Assembly: GCF_000449425.2 (NCBI RefSeq)
Contig: NZ_AVHW01000070.1
Span: forward strand, 1 to 38,810
DNA from: Clostridioides difficile CD160
Lineage (GTDB): Bacteria; Bacillota; Clostridia; Peptostreptococcales; Peptostreptococcaceae
Reading direction: 5' to 3'
DNA length: 38,810 bases
The notes beneath the pieces were generated by a model that made no database searches, was not told the DNA's origin, and saw nothing but the letters and a program-made list of their open reading frames with translations. The translations under genes and the position numbers were made by a program. The stretch's first letter is position 1. Each line of letters starts with the position of its first letter. This document shows, piece after piece, positions 8,603 through 17,476 of the stretch.

Positions 8603-9442
8603 ATGAATATTGTTATTGTAGGGCTAGGAGTTATAGGAGGTTCTTTTGCTAAAGCACTAAAAAAAGCAGGATATGAAAATGTATTTGGGGTAGATGTAGA
8701 TTTAGAAACTTTAAAAAAAGCAGAAGAAACAAAAATCATAAAAAAAGGAAGTACTACGGGTAACGATTTTTTTAAAGAAGCTGATTTAATCATATTATCT
8801 ATATATCCTAGATTAATTGTGGACTTTTTAAATAATAATAAAGAATTCTTTAAAAAAGGAACTATAATTACTGATACCACAGGAATAAAAGAAGCAATTA
8901 TTAATGATGTATTAAAAATAATTCCAGATGATATAGATTTTATATTTGGGCATCCAATGGCAGGAAGAGAAAAAAAAGGAATTGATTTTGCAAGTGAACA
9001 GGTCTTTAAAGGAGCAAATTATATAATTACTCCAACTGGTAGAAATAATATAAAGAATTTAGAATTAGTTGAAAATTTAATTTTAGAAATAGGATTTAAA
9101 AGAGTAAAAAAATTAACTTCACAGAAACATGATGAGATTATAGCTTTTACATCTCAACTTCCTCATGTTATGGCAGTTGCTCTTATAAATAGTGATGAAG
9201 AAGACAGAGATACTGGTAAATTTATAGGAGATAGTTATAGAGATTTAACTAGAATTGCAAATATGAATGAAGACTTATGGAGTGAACTTTTTTTAGGAAA
9301 TAGAGATAATTTACTAAAATCTATAGAAAATTTTGAGTCAGAAGTAAATTTGATAAAAGATGCTATTTTTAATAATGATAAAAATAAATTGGTAGAATAT
9401 TTTAAAAAATCATCAATAAGAAGAGAAATTCTAGAAAAATAA
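8603..9442 (+). CDS. tyrA: prephenate dehydrogenase
   Basis: NAD(P)-dependent oxidative decarboxylation of prephenate to 4-hydroxyphenylpyruvate, the tyrosine branch. About 279 residues: an N-terminal Rossmann fold with GLGVIGGSFAKAL, then FGHPMAGREKKGI, and the C-terminal helical domain with TSQLPHVMAVAL. No C-terminal ACT domain is present, so Tyr feedback through ACT is not expected. The frame is open from a GTG at 8594, but the GGGGGAG at 8588-8594 is correctly spaced only for ATG 8603, which also begins right at the Rossmann strand. Last gene of the operon. Confidence 0.94.
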   Translation: MNIVIVGLGVIGGSFAKALKKAGYENVFGVDVDLETLKKAEETKIIKKGSTTGNDFFKEADLIILSIYPRLIVDFLNNNKEFFKKGTIITDTTGIKEAIINDVLKIIPDDIDFIFGHPMAGREKKGIDFASEQVFKGANYIITPTGRNNIKNLELVENLILEIGFKRVKKLTSQKHDEIIAFTSQLPHVMAVALINSDEEDRDTGKFIGDSYRDLTRIANMNEDLWSELFLGNRDNLLKSIENFESEVNLIKDAIFNNDKNKLVEYFKKSSIRREILEK

Positions 9443-9469
9443 AGATTGCTATTTAAGGTATATGTAGAT

Positions 9470-9557
9470 GGGTATAGATATAAGTGATAGCATATTAAAT
9501 TATATTAGTATTTATAGCTTTAATATAATTTAATATGTTATTGATGTATTTATACCC
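9470..9557. repeat. 88-nt imperfect inverted repeat after the aro operon
   Basis: Arms beginning GGGTATA (9470-9476) and ending TATACCC (9551-9557), with an uninterrupted 17-bp inner stem (9491-9507 with 9521-9537) and a 13-nt loop. It sits in the 262-bp gap between tyrA and the next gene. There is no strong T-run after it, so it may end the aro transcript inefficiently, stabilise its 3' end, or be a small palindromic repeat element. Confidence 0.8.
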
Positions 9558-9625
9558 TTAAATATTGTTACCCTATAAATAAAATTTTTTTAAATTGCCC
9601 TTTATTAACAATTTATGAAACTTAA

Positions 9626-9654
9626 TTGTAAAAAAGAGTTATTAATAGTAAAAT
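9626..9654 (+). promoter_or_regulatory. probable sigma-A promoter of the c-di-GMP gene pair
   Basis: TTGTAA (9626-9631), 17-bp spacer, TAAAAT (9649-9654). The predicted start near 9661 leaves no room for a ribosome site before ATG 9666, which supports initiation of the following gene at TTG 9705. Confidence 0.5.
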
Positions 9655-9704
9655 AAAGTGAATCAATGAAATTACAATTGGAAAAGAGGGTGAGGTGTAG
9701 CTAC

Positions 9705-11882
9705 TTGAAAAATAGTAGGCCAATAGTGAAAAATGTGTTAATTGCATTTATAGTACTATTCTTTTTTAGTATATTTGCATTTTTTTATGTGAGCAACATG
9801 GATAATGTGTTAGAATATGAAACAAAAAATTATTTGTCTGAAATTAGTGCAGAAAGTAAAATTGCCATCAATAGTAAATTGAAAAGTAATTTAGACAAAT
9901 TAGAGAGTATTTCTAAAATTTTAGAAACAGAAGACAGCTTCAATTTAGAAAAAACTTTAAAAATGCTAAAATCATATAACGAAAATAGTAATTATAATAA
10001 TATTGGTATGATTTTACCAAATGGGAAAGGATATGCTGAAGAAATTTTGGGAATAGATTTTTCAGATAGAGACTATTTTAAACTTGCAATTAAAGGTGAA
10101 TCTAATATATCAAAACCATTAATAGATAAAGCGACAGGAAAACTTACTGAGACATACGCTGTACCATTATACAATAAAGGTAAAATTGTTGCTGTGATTG
10201 CAGCTGATTATGATGTTGAGTTTATATCTGAATTATTATCCATTTCTACATTTAATGGAGAAGGTTTTTCACTTATATGTGATAGCAATGGTAATATAAT
10301 TATTCCACCATATCATAAAAATTTAAACTCAAATATTACAAATCTATCCCAAATTAACTTTGAAAAAAGATTTAATTTTAAAAATATGAAAATGTCAGAC
10401 CAAGGCGTAGTGCAAGTTAAAAAATTAGATGAAAAATTTTATATGGCATATACATCTCTAGGAATTAATGATTGGTTTATAGCATCCTTTGTTCCAAAAA
10501 TAGTTGTATCTAAAAAACTGAATAATTTAATGATAGTTACAATTATTGGATGGATTGTACTTTCATTTTTATTTTTAGGTATTATAATGTACATATTATA
10601 TTCAAAGACAAAGAGTCAAAAAACTATAGAAAAAATAGCATATACAGATTTTGTAACTGGTTATTCAAATTGGAGAAAGTTTGAATTGGATGTTACAAAC
10701 TTACTGAAGAAAACTTCACAAAATAATAAATATGCAATGATTATATTTGATATCGATAAATTTAAAGCGATTAATGATATATACGGTCATAAAAAGGGAA
10801 ATTTAATTTTAAAAAATATTGCTAATACTCTATATGAATTAACCAATAATAATGAAACTTTCGCTCGTGTAAGTGCTGATAATTTTAATATCTTATTAAC
10901 ATATGATACAAAAGAAGATATAATAAATACCATCAAAAAGATTATGACGAATAATGAATTTGTAAACTTATCTTTTGGAATTTATGAAATTAAAGATAAA
11001 ACTTTAACTGTAAGTGTATATAGTGATAGAGCTTCACTTGCAAGAGCTTCAATAAAAAATAATAGTGATATAAACTTTGCTTTTTTTAATGATAAACTAA
11101 GAGATAAGTTATTACTTGAAGATAAGATAGAAAAAGAAATGGAATATGCACTTGAAAATGGGCAATTCGTAATGTATTTACAACCAAAATATAATATTAA
11201 ATTAGATAAATTTTGTGGGAGCGAAGCCTTAGTAAGATGGCAATATACAGAAACAGAAGTCATATATCCAGGAGATTTTATTCCCATATTTGAAAAAAAT
11301 GGATTTATTAGAAAGATTGATATGTACATATTAGAACAAGCTTGTAAAGAAATTAGATTTTTATTTGATAAAGGTATTTCTCCTTTGCCTATATCTGTAA
11401 ACTTCTCAAGAGTTGATTTTTTAAAAAAAGATTTTACTTCAAAGATAGTAAATGTATGTGATAGATATAAAATACCATATAGTTTAATAGAAATTGAAAT
11501 TACTGAGTCTAGTATGTTTGGAGATACTGATACCCTATTTGATGTGAGTAGAAATCTGCAAGACATTGGTTTTATAGTTTCAATGGATGATTTTGGCTCA
11601 GGATATTCTTCTGTAAATATGCTTAAAAACATACCATTAAATGTAATAAAATTGGATAGAGGATTTTTTATAGATGATAAAGATATTGATAAGAGCCAGA
11701 TTGTTATAAAAAGTATAGTTTCTCTTATCAAGCAATTAGGTATAAGTGTCGTTGCAGAAGGAATAGAAACTAAAAGTCAAATAAAAATGTTAAAAGAAGC
11801 AAATTGTGATATTGTTCAAGGATATTATTTTTCAAAACCATTACCAGTTAAAGAATTTGAAAAATTAGTCTATAAAATATAG
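9705..11882 (+). CDS. membrane c-di-GMP phosphodiesterase (dCache - degenerate GGDEF - EAL)
   Basis: Probably hydrolyses the second messenger c-di-GMP. Order: N-terminal membrane segment, extracellular dCache sensor (about 20-265), second membrane segment (about 270-295), GGDEF-type domain in which the active-site motif reads SADNF (about 390), then an intact EAL domain. The EAL domain keeps EALVRW (E at about 507), SVNFSR, EIEITES, MDDFGSGYSS, IKLDRGF and VAEGIET, so phosphodiesterase activity is expected, while the GGDEF half is probably catalytically dead and regulatory. GAGGTG at 9692-9697 supports the TTG start at 9705; the frame is open from ATG 9666. It is followed 32 bp later by a diguanylate cyclase whose sensor is similar (GESNIS in both). 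Confidence 0.9.
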   Translation: MKNSRPIVKNVLIAFIVLFFFSIFAFFYVSNMDNVLEYETKNYLSEISAESKIAINSKLKSNLDKLESISKILETEDSFNLEKTLKMLKSYNENSNYNNIGMILPNGKGYAEEILGIDFSDRDYFKLAIKGESNISKPLIDKATGKLTETYAVPLYNKGKIVAVIAADYDVEFISELLSISTFNGEGFSLICDSNGNIIIPPYHKNLNSNITNLSQINFEKRFNFKNMKMSDQGVVQVKKLDEKFYMAYTSLGINDWFIASFVPKIVVSKKLNNLMIVTIIGWIVLSFLFLGIIMYILYSKTKSQKTIEKIAYTDFVTGYSNWRKFELDVTNLLKKTSQNNKYAMIIFDIDKFKAINDIYGHKKGNLILKNIANTLYELTNNNETFARVSADNFNILLTYDTKEDIINTIKKIMTNNEFVNLSFGIYEIKDKTLTVSVYSDRASLARASIKNNSDINFAFFNDKLRDKLLLEDKIEKEMEYALENGQFVMYLQPKYNIKLDKFCGSEALVRWQYTETEVIYPGDFIPIFEKNGFIRKIDMYILEQACKEIRFLFDKGISPLPISVNFSRVDFLKKDFTSKIVNVCDRYKIPYSLIEIEITESSMFGDTDTLFDVSRNLQDIGFIVSMDDFGSGYSSVNMLKNIPLNVIKLDRGFFIDDKDIDKSQIVIKSIVSLIKQLGISVVAEGIETKSQIKMLKEANCDIVQGYYFSKPLPVKEFEKLVYKI

Positions 11883-11914
11883 TCAATAAATCTTAAATGG
11901 GAGGTGGTAATTAA

Positions 11915-14900
11915 ATGATAAGAGCAAAATCTTTAAAAAGTATACTGAGTATTGTTTTAATATTTTTATTTACAATAATTTCTTTTTCTGATTTTGCATT
12001 TAAAACTAATGTTCAAGAAGAAGAAAATAATAAAGTTAACTTAAAGGAGATATCTCTTCAAAGTTCTAATGCTATAAAAATAAAATTGGATAGTTCATTA
12101 TCATTCATTAAAAGTGTATCAAATATGGTTTCATATTTTGCTACTATAGATAATCCAGAAGTAATTCCATTGTTATCTAGAATATCGAAGGAATCTGACT
12201 TTCAAAGAATATCTATTGTATCTCCTAATGGAATAAGTCATACTAGTGATGGGAAAATTATTGATGTATCAAATTATGAATATTTCAAGAAAGCAATTAG
12301 AGGAGAAAGTAATATATCTGAAGTTGTAAAATCTCCAATTGATGGAAAAGATACTTTTGTTATAGCTACACCTGTATTTAAAAATAATAAGGTGATTGGT
12401 ATTTTATATGGTTCTTACTATAATGATAAATTAGCTGAATTTATAGATATAACAAGTTTTAATAGTGAAGGATATATAGATATATTTGAATCTAGTGGAC
12501 AATTTGTTCTAAAATCTTCACATACGGACAATCTTATCAAATCAAGTAGTAATATATATGATATATTTAAAAAAGCTTCTTTTGATGAAAGCTATAGCTA
12601 TAAAAAAATATATGAGGATACGAAGAATAACAAAAGTGGCTTTACATCATACGAATATAAAGGTGAAAAGCGTTATGCCACTTATACACCAATTGGTGTA
12701 AATGATTGGTATGTACTTTCTGTGATACCACGATATACTGTAAGAAAAAATATTGATAAAATAAATCAATTAGCATTTTCTCTTATTTTTAAAATATTTT
12801 TACTGTTTATTATACTTATAATATATATCTTTTATAAAAACAATAAATCTCAAAAACATATATTAAAAACTAATAAAGAAATATCATCTATTACGAATAG
12901 CATTCCTGGAGGCGTACAAAAATGTACTATTGGTGAAACATATGAATTTAATTTTTTAAGTGATGGTTTTATAGATTTATTTGGGTATACAAGAGAAGAA
13001 ATAAAAACAGTATTTAATAACGACTTTTATAATTTAATATATAAAGATGATGTAAAAAGAATAAAAGAAGAAATTTCTGAACAACTTCATAAAAATAAAA
13101 CTATTGAACTAGAATACAGAGTTATGACAAAAAGTCGTGATATAGTGTGGGTTTTAAATAAAGGCGAAGTTATAACAGAACCCGATGGAAAAGAGTATCT
13201 TTGTTGTGTAACAGTAGATATTACAAAAACAAAACAATTGGAAAAAGAAATGGAACAAAAGAATCTAGAACTTGAAATGGTATCCGAAAATGTTTTAGGT
13301 GGTATACTTATAACTGAGTTTAATGAAGATTTTACGATACAATATACTAATGCTGGTTATCTTTCGATGATTGGATATACTCGCAAACAACTAGAAGAAG
13401 AGCTTCAATACAAAGCATGTAATCTCGTTTTTTATGATGATAGAAAAAAGACTCTTGAAAATATACAATATCAGTTAGGTATAAAGGGTATAGCTGTATA
13501 TGAACATAGGATAAGAAGGCGAGATGGTAATATTATCTGGGTTTCTGTAAAAGGAAAGCTTATTGTTGATAGTGATGGGAGTAAAAAAGGTATTTGGATT
13601 CTGACTGATATAACAGATTTGAAAAATGCAGAGCAAAAACTTAAAATTAATGATGAAAGAGTTAGAATTGCATTAAAACAAACATCAAACACTATATTTG
13701 AATATGATATAAAAACCAAATCACTTTTAAATGCTAACAAAGAACTTGATAAATACGATATTCCTGATATCACTAAAAATGTTCCATATTCTTTGGTAGA
13801 ATCAGGAATAATTCATAAAGATTTTAGTGATGATTTTATAAATATGTACGAGAAAATAATAAATGGAGCAAAAATAGCAAGTTGTATAGTTAAGATAAAA
13901 CTTCCAAATGAAAGTTATATATGGAATAAACTTACTTTAACTACAGTTTTTGATGAAGACGGGATACCCGTAAGAGCAATTGGTATACAAGAAGATATAA
14001 GTGAGCAAAAAGAAGCAGAAATAAGATATAACCAAGAAGGTAAATATCATTCAGCTATATTATCAGAAGCAATGATAACTTATGAGATAAATGTATCGAA
14101 GGACACTTTTATAAGAGGAAATGAAAACTGGTATAAAGAATTTGGAATTAAGCCTGAGAATAACTATTCTGAAATGGTAAAAACTATAGCAAATAGTATC
14201 ATTTATAAAAATGATAAAGATGTGTTTTTAAACACATTTCTATGTAAGGACCTATTAGCTGCATACAAGAAGAATATAAGTGAAATAAAGTTGGAATATC
14301 GAAGAATGAATCAGGAAAATAAAATGATTTGGGTTATTTGTACAATGCACTTAATAAAAGATTCTATTACAAATGATATAAAAGCTCTTGCTTATGTAAA
14401 AGATATTGACAAACAGAAGAATGAGGAAATTAGATTAAAAATAAAAGCGGAAAGAGATACCCTTACAGGATTATATAATAAAGGAACTACAGAAAAACTG
14501 ATTAATGATTTTTTAGCTTCTGAAGAAGCCAGTCTAGGAATTCATGCATTTTTAATTATTGATATAGATAACTTTAAATCTGTAAATGATAATTTAGGAC
14601 ATGTATTTGGAGATAAAGTATTATTTGAAGTTTCTAAACATTTAAGACCTATATTTAGAAAAGATGATATAGTGGGTCGTATTGGTGGAGATGAATTTAT
14701 AGTATTCTTAAAGAATATTCAATCTTTTGATAATGCTAAAAAGAAAGCAGAAAAAATATGTGCTATATTTAGAAATTCTTACACCGAAAATAACAAGACA
14801 TATAAGATATCTGGTACGGTTGGAATTTCATTTGTTCCAGAACATGGAACTATCTTTGAAGACCTTTATCAAAAAGCGGACATAGCACTTTATTATGCAA

Positions 14901-15346
14901 AAAGTAAAGGTAAAGATAAATATGCACTTTATAGTGATTGTATCTATCAAAATGAAACTAATAATATAGATTATGACAATATAAAAGAAGTAAATGAATA
15001 TGAAAAATCTAAACCAGTACTTAAAAAAGCACTTGATTCCATTGATAATTATGTATATGTAGTAAATCCGAACACTTATGAACTTATTTTTGCCAATAAT
15101 AAGATATTAAGTCTAGATTTAGAAATAAAATTGGGAGAGACTTGTTATAAATCATTATTAAAATCCAACGAACCTTGTAATAATTGTCCTCTCAATGGAT
15201 TGGAAGAAAATAAACATTCAAAATTCAAAATAGAGACAAATACATTTGGTACAAATATCAGCATAGCAAGTTGGATTAATTGGATAGATGGAGAATATAA
15301 CTGTCTTATAGAGTGTATAGATATTTCTTTGTACAAAAATAAATAA
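11915..15346 (+). CDS. membrane diguanylate cyclase with dCache, four PAS and GGDEF domains
   Basis: Probably makes c-di-GMP. 1143 residues: membrane segment (about 10-30), extracellular dCache sensor (about 35-275), second membrane segment (about 286-308), four consecutive PAS/PAC modules (about 315-830; repeated patterns such as GYTREEI, GYTRKQLEEEL and IWVSVKG), and a GGDEF domain with intact RIGGDEF (about 922-928) and DNFKSVNDNLGH. The C-terminal 110 residues form another PAS-like domain with Cys at about 1076, 1087 and 1090 (CNNCP), as in PAS modules that may bind metal or sense redox. GGGAGGTGG precedes ATG 11915. Likely one operon with the upstream phosphodiesterase and the gene downstream. 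Confidence 0.9.
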   Translation: MIRAKSLKSILSIVLIFLFTIISFSDFAFKTNVQEEENNKVNLKEISLQSSNAIKIKLDSSLSFIKSVSNMVSYFATIDNPEVIPLLSRISKESDFQRISIVSPNGISHTSDGKIIDVSNYEYFKKAIRGESNISEVVKSPIDGKDTFVIATPVFKNNKVIGILYGSYYNDKLAEFIDITSFNSEGYIDIFESSGQFVLKSSHTDNLIKSSSNIYDIFKKASFDESYSYKKIYEDTKNNKSGFTSYEYKGEKRYATYTPIGVNDWYVLSVIPRYTVRKNIDKINQLAFSLIFKIFLLFIILIIYIFYKNNKSQKHILKTNKEISSITNSIPGGVQKCTIGETYEFNFLSDGFIDLFGYTREEIKTVFNNDFYNLIYKDDVKRIKEEISEQLHKNKTIELEYRVMTKSRDIVWVLNKGEVITEPDGKEYLCCVTVDITKTKQLEKEMEQKNLELEMVSENVLGGILITEFNEDFTIQYTNAGYLSMIGYTRKQLEEELQYKACNLVFYDDRKKTLENIQYQLGIKGIAVYEHRIRRRDGNIIWVSVKGKLIVDSDGSKKGIWILTDITDLKNAEQKLKINDERVRIALKQTSNTIFEYDIKTKSLLNANKELDKYDIPDITKNVPYSLVESGIIHKDFSDDFINMYEKIINGAKIASCIVKIKLPNESYIWNKLTLTTVFDEDGIPVRAIGIQEDISEQKEAEIRYNQEGKYHSAILSEAMITYEINVSKDTFIRGNENWYKEFGIKPENNYSEMVKTIANSIIYKNDKDVFLNTFLCKDLLAAYKKNISEIKLEYRRMNQENKMIWVICTMHLIKDSITNDIKALAYVKDIDKQKNEEIRLKIKAERDTLTGLYNKGTTEKLINDFLASEEASLGIHAFLIIDIDNFKSVNDNLGHVFGDKVLFEVSKHLRPIFRKDDIVGRIGGDEFIVFLKNIQSFDNAKKKAEKICAIFRNSYTENNKTYKISGTVGISFVPEHGTIFEDLYQKADIALYYAKSKGKDKYALYSDCIYQNETNNIDYDNIKEVNEYEKSKPVLKKALDSIDNYVYVVNPNTYELIFANNKILSLDLEIKLGETCYKSLLKSNEPCNNCPLNGLEENKHSKFKIETNTFGTNISIASWINWIDGEYNCLIECIDISLYKNK

Positions 15347-15362
15347 AAAGGATTATGAGAAT

Positions 15363-16109
15363 ATGTTAAATAGTATAAATTTGATATTGGGTATAATATT
15401 TACAATTTACTATTTTTATCTTAAAATGGTTTTTGGAGGAATTTCATTTAGTGAAATTTTCTTGGTTGTAGGAATTCTATTAATTGTTTATCAAATATTT
15501 AAGAAGAAAATTAAGGAAAAGAAGGTTTTTTATAAAGTGTTAAAGATAATAATCAGTGTTTTCCTAATAGTATTCATAATCACTGAAAGTTTAATTATTT
15601 TTTATCCTAAAAATAGTTTTGAGTCAAAGAGTGATTATCTATTGATTTTAGGAGCTGCTGTCAAAAAAAATACACCAAGCACAACTTTAAAAGGAAGATT
15701 AAATACTGCCTTGAAATATTTAAGAGTTAACAGTGATTGTGATGTGATTGTATCAGGTGGTAAAGGTAATGGAGAAAATATAACTGAGGCAAAAGCTATG
15801 AAAGACTATCTTATAAAAAGTGGTATAGATAAGAATAGAATAATAGAGGAAGATAAATCTACTAATACTTACGAAAACTTTAAGTATTCAAAATTAAAGA
15901 TAGAAGAACATAGCAAAAGAAAACTAGAAGACTTAGAAGTGAAAATAGTAACAACGGATTTTCATGTTCTTAGAAGTAAAATCTTAGCATATAGAAATGG
16001 ATATAAAAATACTTCTTTTTATGCTAGTAAATCAAAACTTTCATTTGTACCTACTTATTATACAAGAGAATTTTTTGCTCTATGGAAAACAATTGTTTTT
16101 GATAGATAA
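15363..16109 (+). CDS. DUF218 (YdcF/SanA-like) membrane protein
   Basis: 248 residues: two or three hydrophobic segments in the first 85 residues, then a DUF218 domain (about 95-245) with LLILGAAV, TLKGRLNTAL, the VIVSGGKGNGENITEA stretch, STNTYENFKYSK and VTTDFHVLRSK. Members of the family (YdcF, ElyC, SanA) are linked to envelope or peptidoglycan-precursor functions, but the reaction is not generally known. It starts 16 bp after the cyclase stop and ends at an intrinsic terminator, so it is probably the third gene of the c-di-GMP operon. Confidence 0.8.
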   Translation: MLNSINLILGIIFTIYYFYLKMVFGGISFSEIFLVVGILLIVYQIFKKKIKEKKVFYKVLKIIISVFLIVFIITESLIIFYPKNSFESKSDYLLILGAAVKKNTPSTTLKGRLNTALKYLRVNSDCDVIVSGGKGNGENITEAKAMKDYLIKSGIDKNRIIEEDKSTNTYENFKYSKLKIEEHSKRKLEDLEVKIVTTDFHVLRSKILAYRNGYKNTSFYASKSKLSFVPTYYTREFFALWKTIVFDR

Positions 16110-16119
16110 TAAATAAAAA

Positions 16120-16157
16120 GGCTAGATATAAATTATAAATTTATACCTAGTCTTTCT
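16120..16157 (+). terminator. terminator after the DUF218 gene
   Basis: Stem CTAGATATAAATT/AATTTATACCTAG (16122-16150, one mismatch) followed by TCTTTCTCT. It lies 10 bp after the stop codon. Confidence 0.7.
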
Positions 16158-16802
16158 CTATGTAATAAATTAAAAACTATAAATTAATGCAAATCAATAT
16201 AAAGGAAATTTTAACATTATACTAATTATTGAAATTATTTATAAAGTTTACATAATAAAAATAAAGTTAACTAAAAATTCTTGTTTTGAGTTCTATTGTT
16301 CAATTAGACATTTAAATAGATTTTAAGCTTATTACGCTCTTAAAGGTATAAAACATCAACGAAAAATATATAAGCTGTTTAAAAACTAAAATAAAAAGCC
16401 GTTATTTTGGACGAAATTAAAATTATAAAGATTAATTAGAAGGAAAATATCAAAATAATGAAAGCAAATAAGTGGTGTAAAACTCACATAGGTTTTAGTG
16501 TATATTTTCAAGCTTGTTTTTGATTTGTGATTGTTATGAAGGAAATAAAAATGCCAAGAAGTTTTTGTAATTAAAGTGAAAAATAAATAAAAAATGAAAC
16601 ATGTATGGTTTAACCTTAAAACATATCTTAAGAAGTTAAGTTTAATTTTTATAATATTTTGTTTGATGTTTTAGAGTATGAAAGTATATTTCTAATATAT
16701 TTAAATCTAAAAAAGAGAAAAAATAAGAAAAAAATACTGACATATTACTGACAAATCGTGTTTTTTTCGTTATAAATATATTGAAAATACTTACTTAATA
16801 AA

Positions 16803-16840
16803 AAATGGCATAAAATAGTATATTTTATGCCATTTACTAT
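16803..16840. terminator. strong hairpin, probable intrinsic terminator
   Basis: Perfect stem AAATGGCATAAAATA/TATTTTATGCCATTT (16803-16817 with 16821-16835) with a 3-nt loop. A T-run (16841-16845) follows on the plus strand a few bases after the stem, and A-runs precede it. No annotated gene ends just upstream, so it may close an unrecognised RNA. Confidence 0.6.
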
Positions 16841-16905
16841 TTTTTAGGAAGATAAGAAAAGAATTTTATTCCTATTATTGATGAGGAGAATACTATTTTT
16901 TTATA

Positions 16906-16932
16906 TTGGAATAATAAGAGTAAATCTATAAT
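16906..16932 (+). promoter_or_regulatory. possible promoter of the cupin gene
   Basis: TATAAT at 16927-16932 with a weak -35 TTGGAA at 16906-16911 (15-bp spacer), 22 bp before the cupin start codon. Confidence 0.4.
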
Positions 16933-16954
16933 ATAGAAAAGAGGTATTTCTAGT

Positions 16955-17302
16955 ATGCATGAAAATAAAAAGAATCTATTAGATGGAAGTTTAGCTCAAT
17001 ATAATGATGCAGCTGTTCCAAAAATACCAGTATTTGCTGGTAGTGATATAACTTCAGAAGTTTATTATTTTAAACCTAATCAAGTTCTTAAAGCTCATAG
17101 ACATCCTAATGGCGAGCAAATATTTGTGTTCTTAAAAGGTGAAGGAAAAATGAAACTTGGCGAACATGAATGTGATGTAAAAAATGGTGATACTGTCTTT
17201 GTACCAACAGGAGAATGGCATGAGATTACGAATGGAAGCAATGAAGAAATGGTAGCTGTTCAAATTACAAAAATTAATGCTGGAGCAGAATACAGAGGAT
17301 AG
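16955..17302 (+). CDS. small cupin-domain protein
   Basis: 115 residues forming a single cupin barrel. The two cupin motifs are visible: HRHPNGEQIFVFLKGEG (about 48-65) with two His and a Glu, and PTGEWHEITNG (about 87-97) with a further His, which together would bind a metal ion. Such small cupins include sugar-phosphate isomerase-like and oxygenase-like proteins as well as sensors, so no reaction can be assigned. GAGG precedes ATG 16955. Monocistronic: a promoter-like element lies before it and a strong terminator after it. Confidence 0.8.
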   Translation: MHENKKNLLDGSLAQYNDAAVPKIPVFAGSDITSEVYYFKPNQVLKAHRHPNGEQIFVFLKGEGKMKLGEHECDVKNGDTVFVPTGEWHEITNGSNEEMVAVQITKINAGAEYRG

Positions 17303-17365
17303 ATATATAAGTACAAGTAGTACTTTGATTTCTATTTTTTTATATAAACTTTAATCTCAAAATAT

Positions 17366-17393
17366 AAAAAGAGTCTTTTAAAAGACTCTTTTT
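17366..17393. terminator. bidirectional terminator between cupin gene and lipoprotein fragment
   Basis: Perfect palindrome GAGTCTTTT/AAAAGACTC (17371-17388) flanked by A5 and T5, so it can end transcription in both directions: the cupin gene on plus and the interrupted lipoprotein gene on minus. Confidence 0.88.
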
Positions 17394-17476
17394 ATATTTT
17401 CATATTTTTTATATAGATTTTTTACTTAAACATTCTACTTAAATAAGAAGTTTTTTAGTTAAAGTTAAATATAACT

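Larger units (their letters stand above)
16158..16954. other. gene-poor 797-bp stretch
   Basis: No long ORF on either strand. Visible items: a 26-codon ORF at 16594-16674 (Lys-rich start, hydrophobic tail ending IFIIFCLMF) without a convincing ribosome site; a repeated TACTGACA/TTACTGACA pair near 16734-16753; and a strong hairpin at 16803-16835. The region could hold a small RNA; otherwise I see nothing. Confidence 0.5.

Noticed and set aside
9443-9704. c-di-GMP riboswitch before the c-di-GMP genes
   Set aside because: No GEMM-I or GEMM-II consensus elements were found; only the long hairpin and a simple promoter.
10982-11731. 249-codon ORF on the minus strand
   Set aside because: It lies wholly inside the EAL-domain gene, has Leu/Ser/Ile-rich low-complexity composition and no ribosome site: a shadow of the real gene.
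16430-16520. CRISPR repeat-like sequence AAGTGGTGTAAAACTC
   Set aside because: Only one copy and no regular spacing; not an array.
16594-16674. 26-codon hydrophobic ORF as a type I toxin
   Set aside because: Composition fits, but there is no convincing ribosome site and no antisense RNA promoter that I can place; mentioned only as a possibility.
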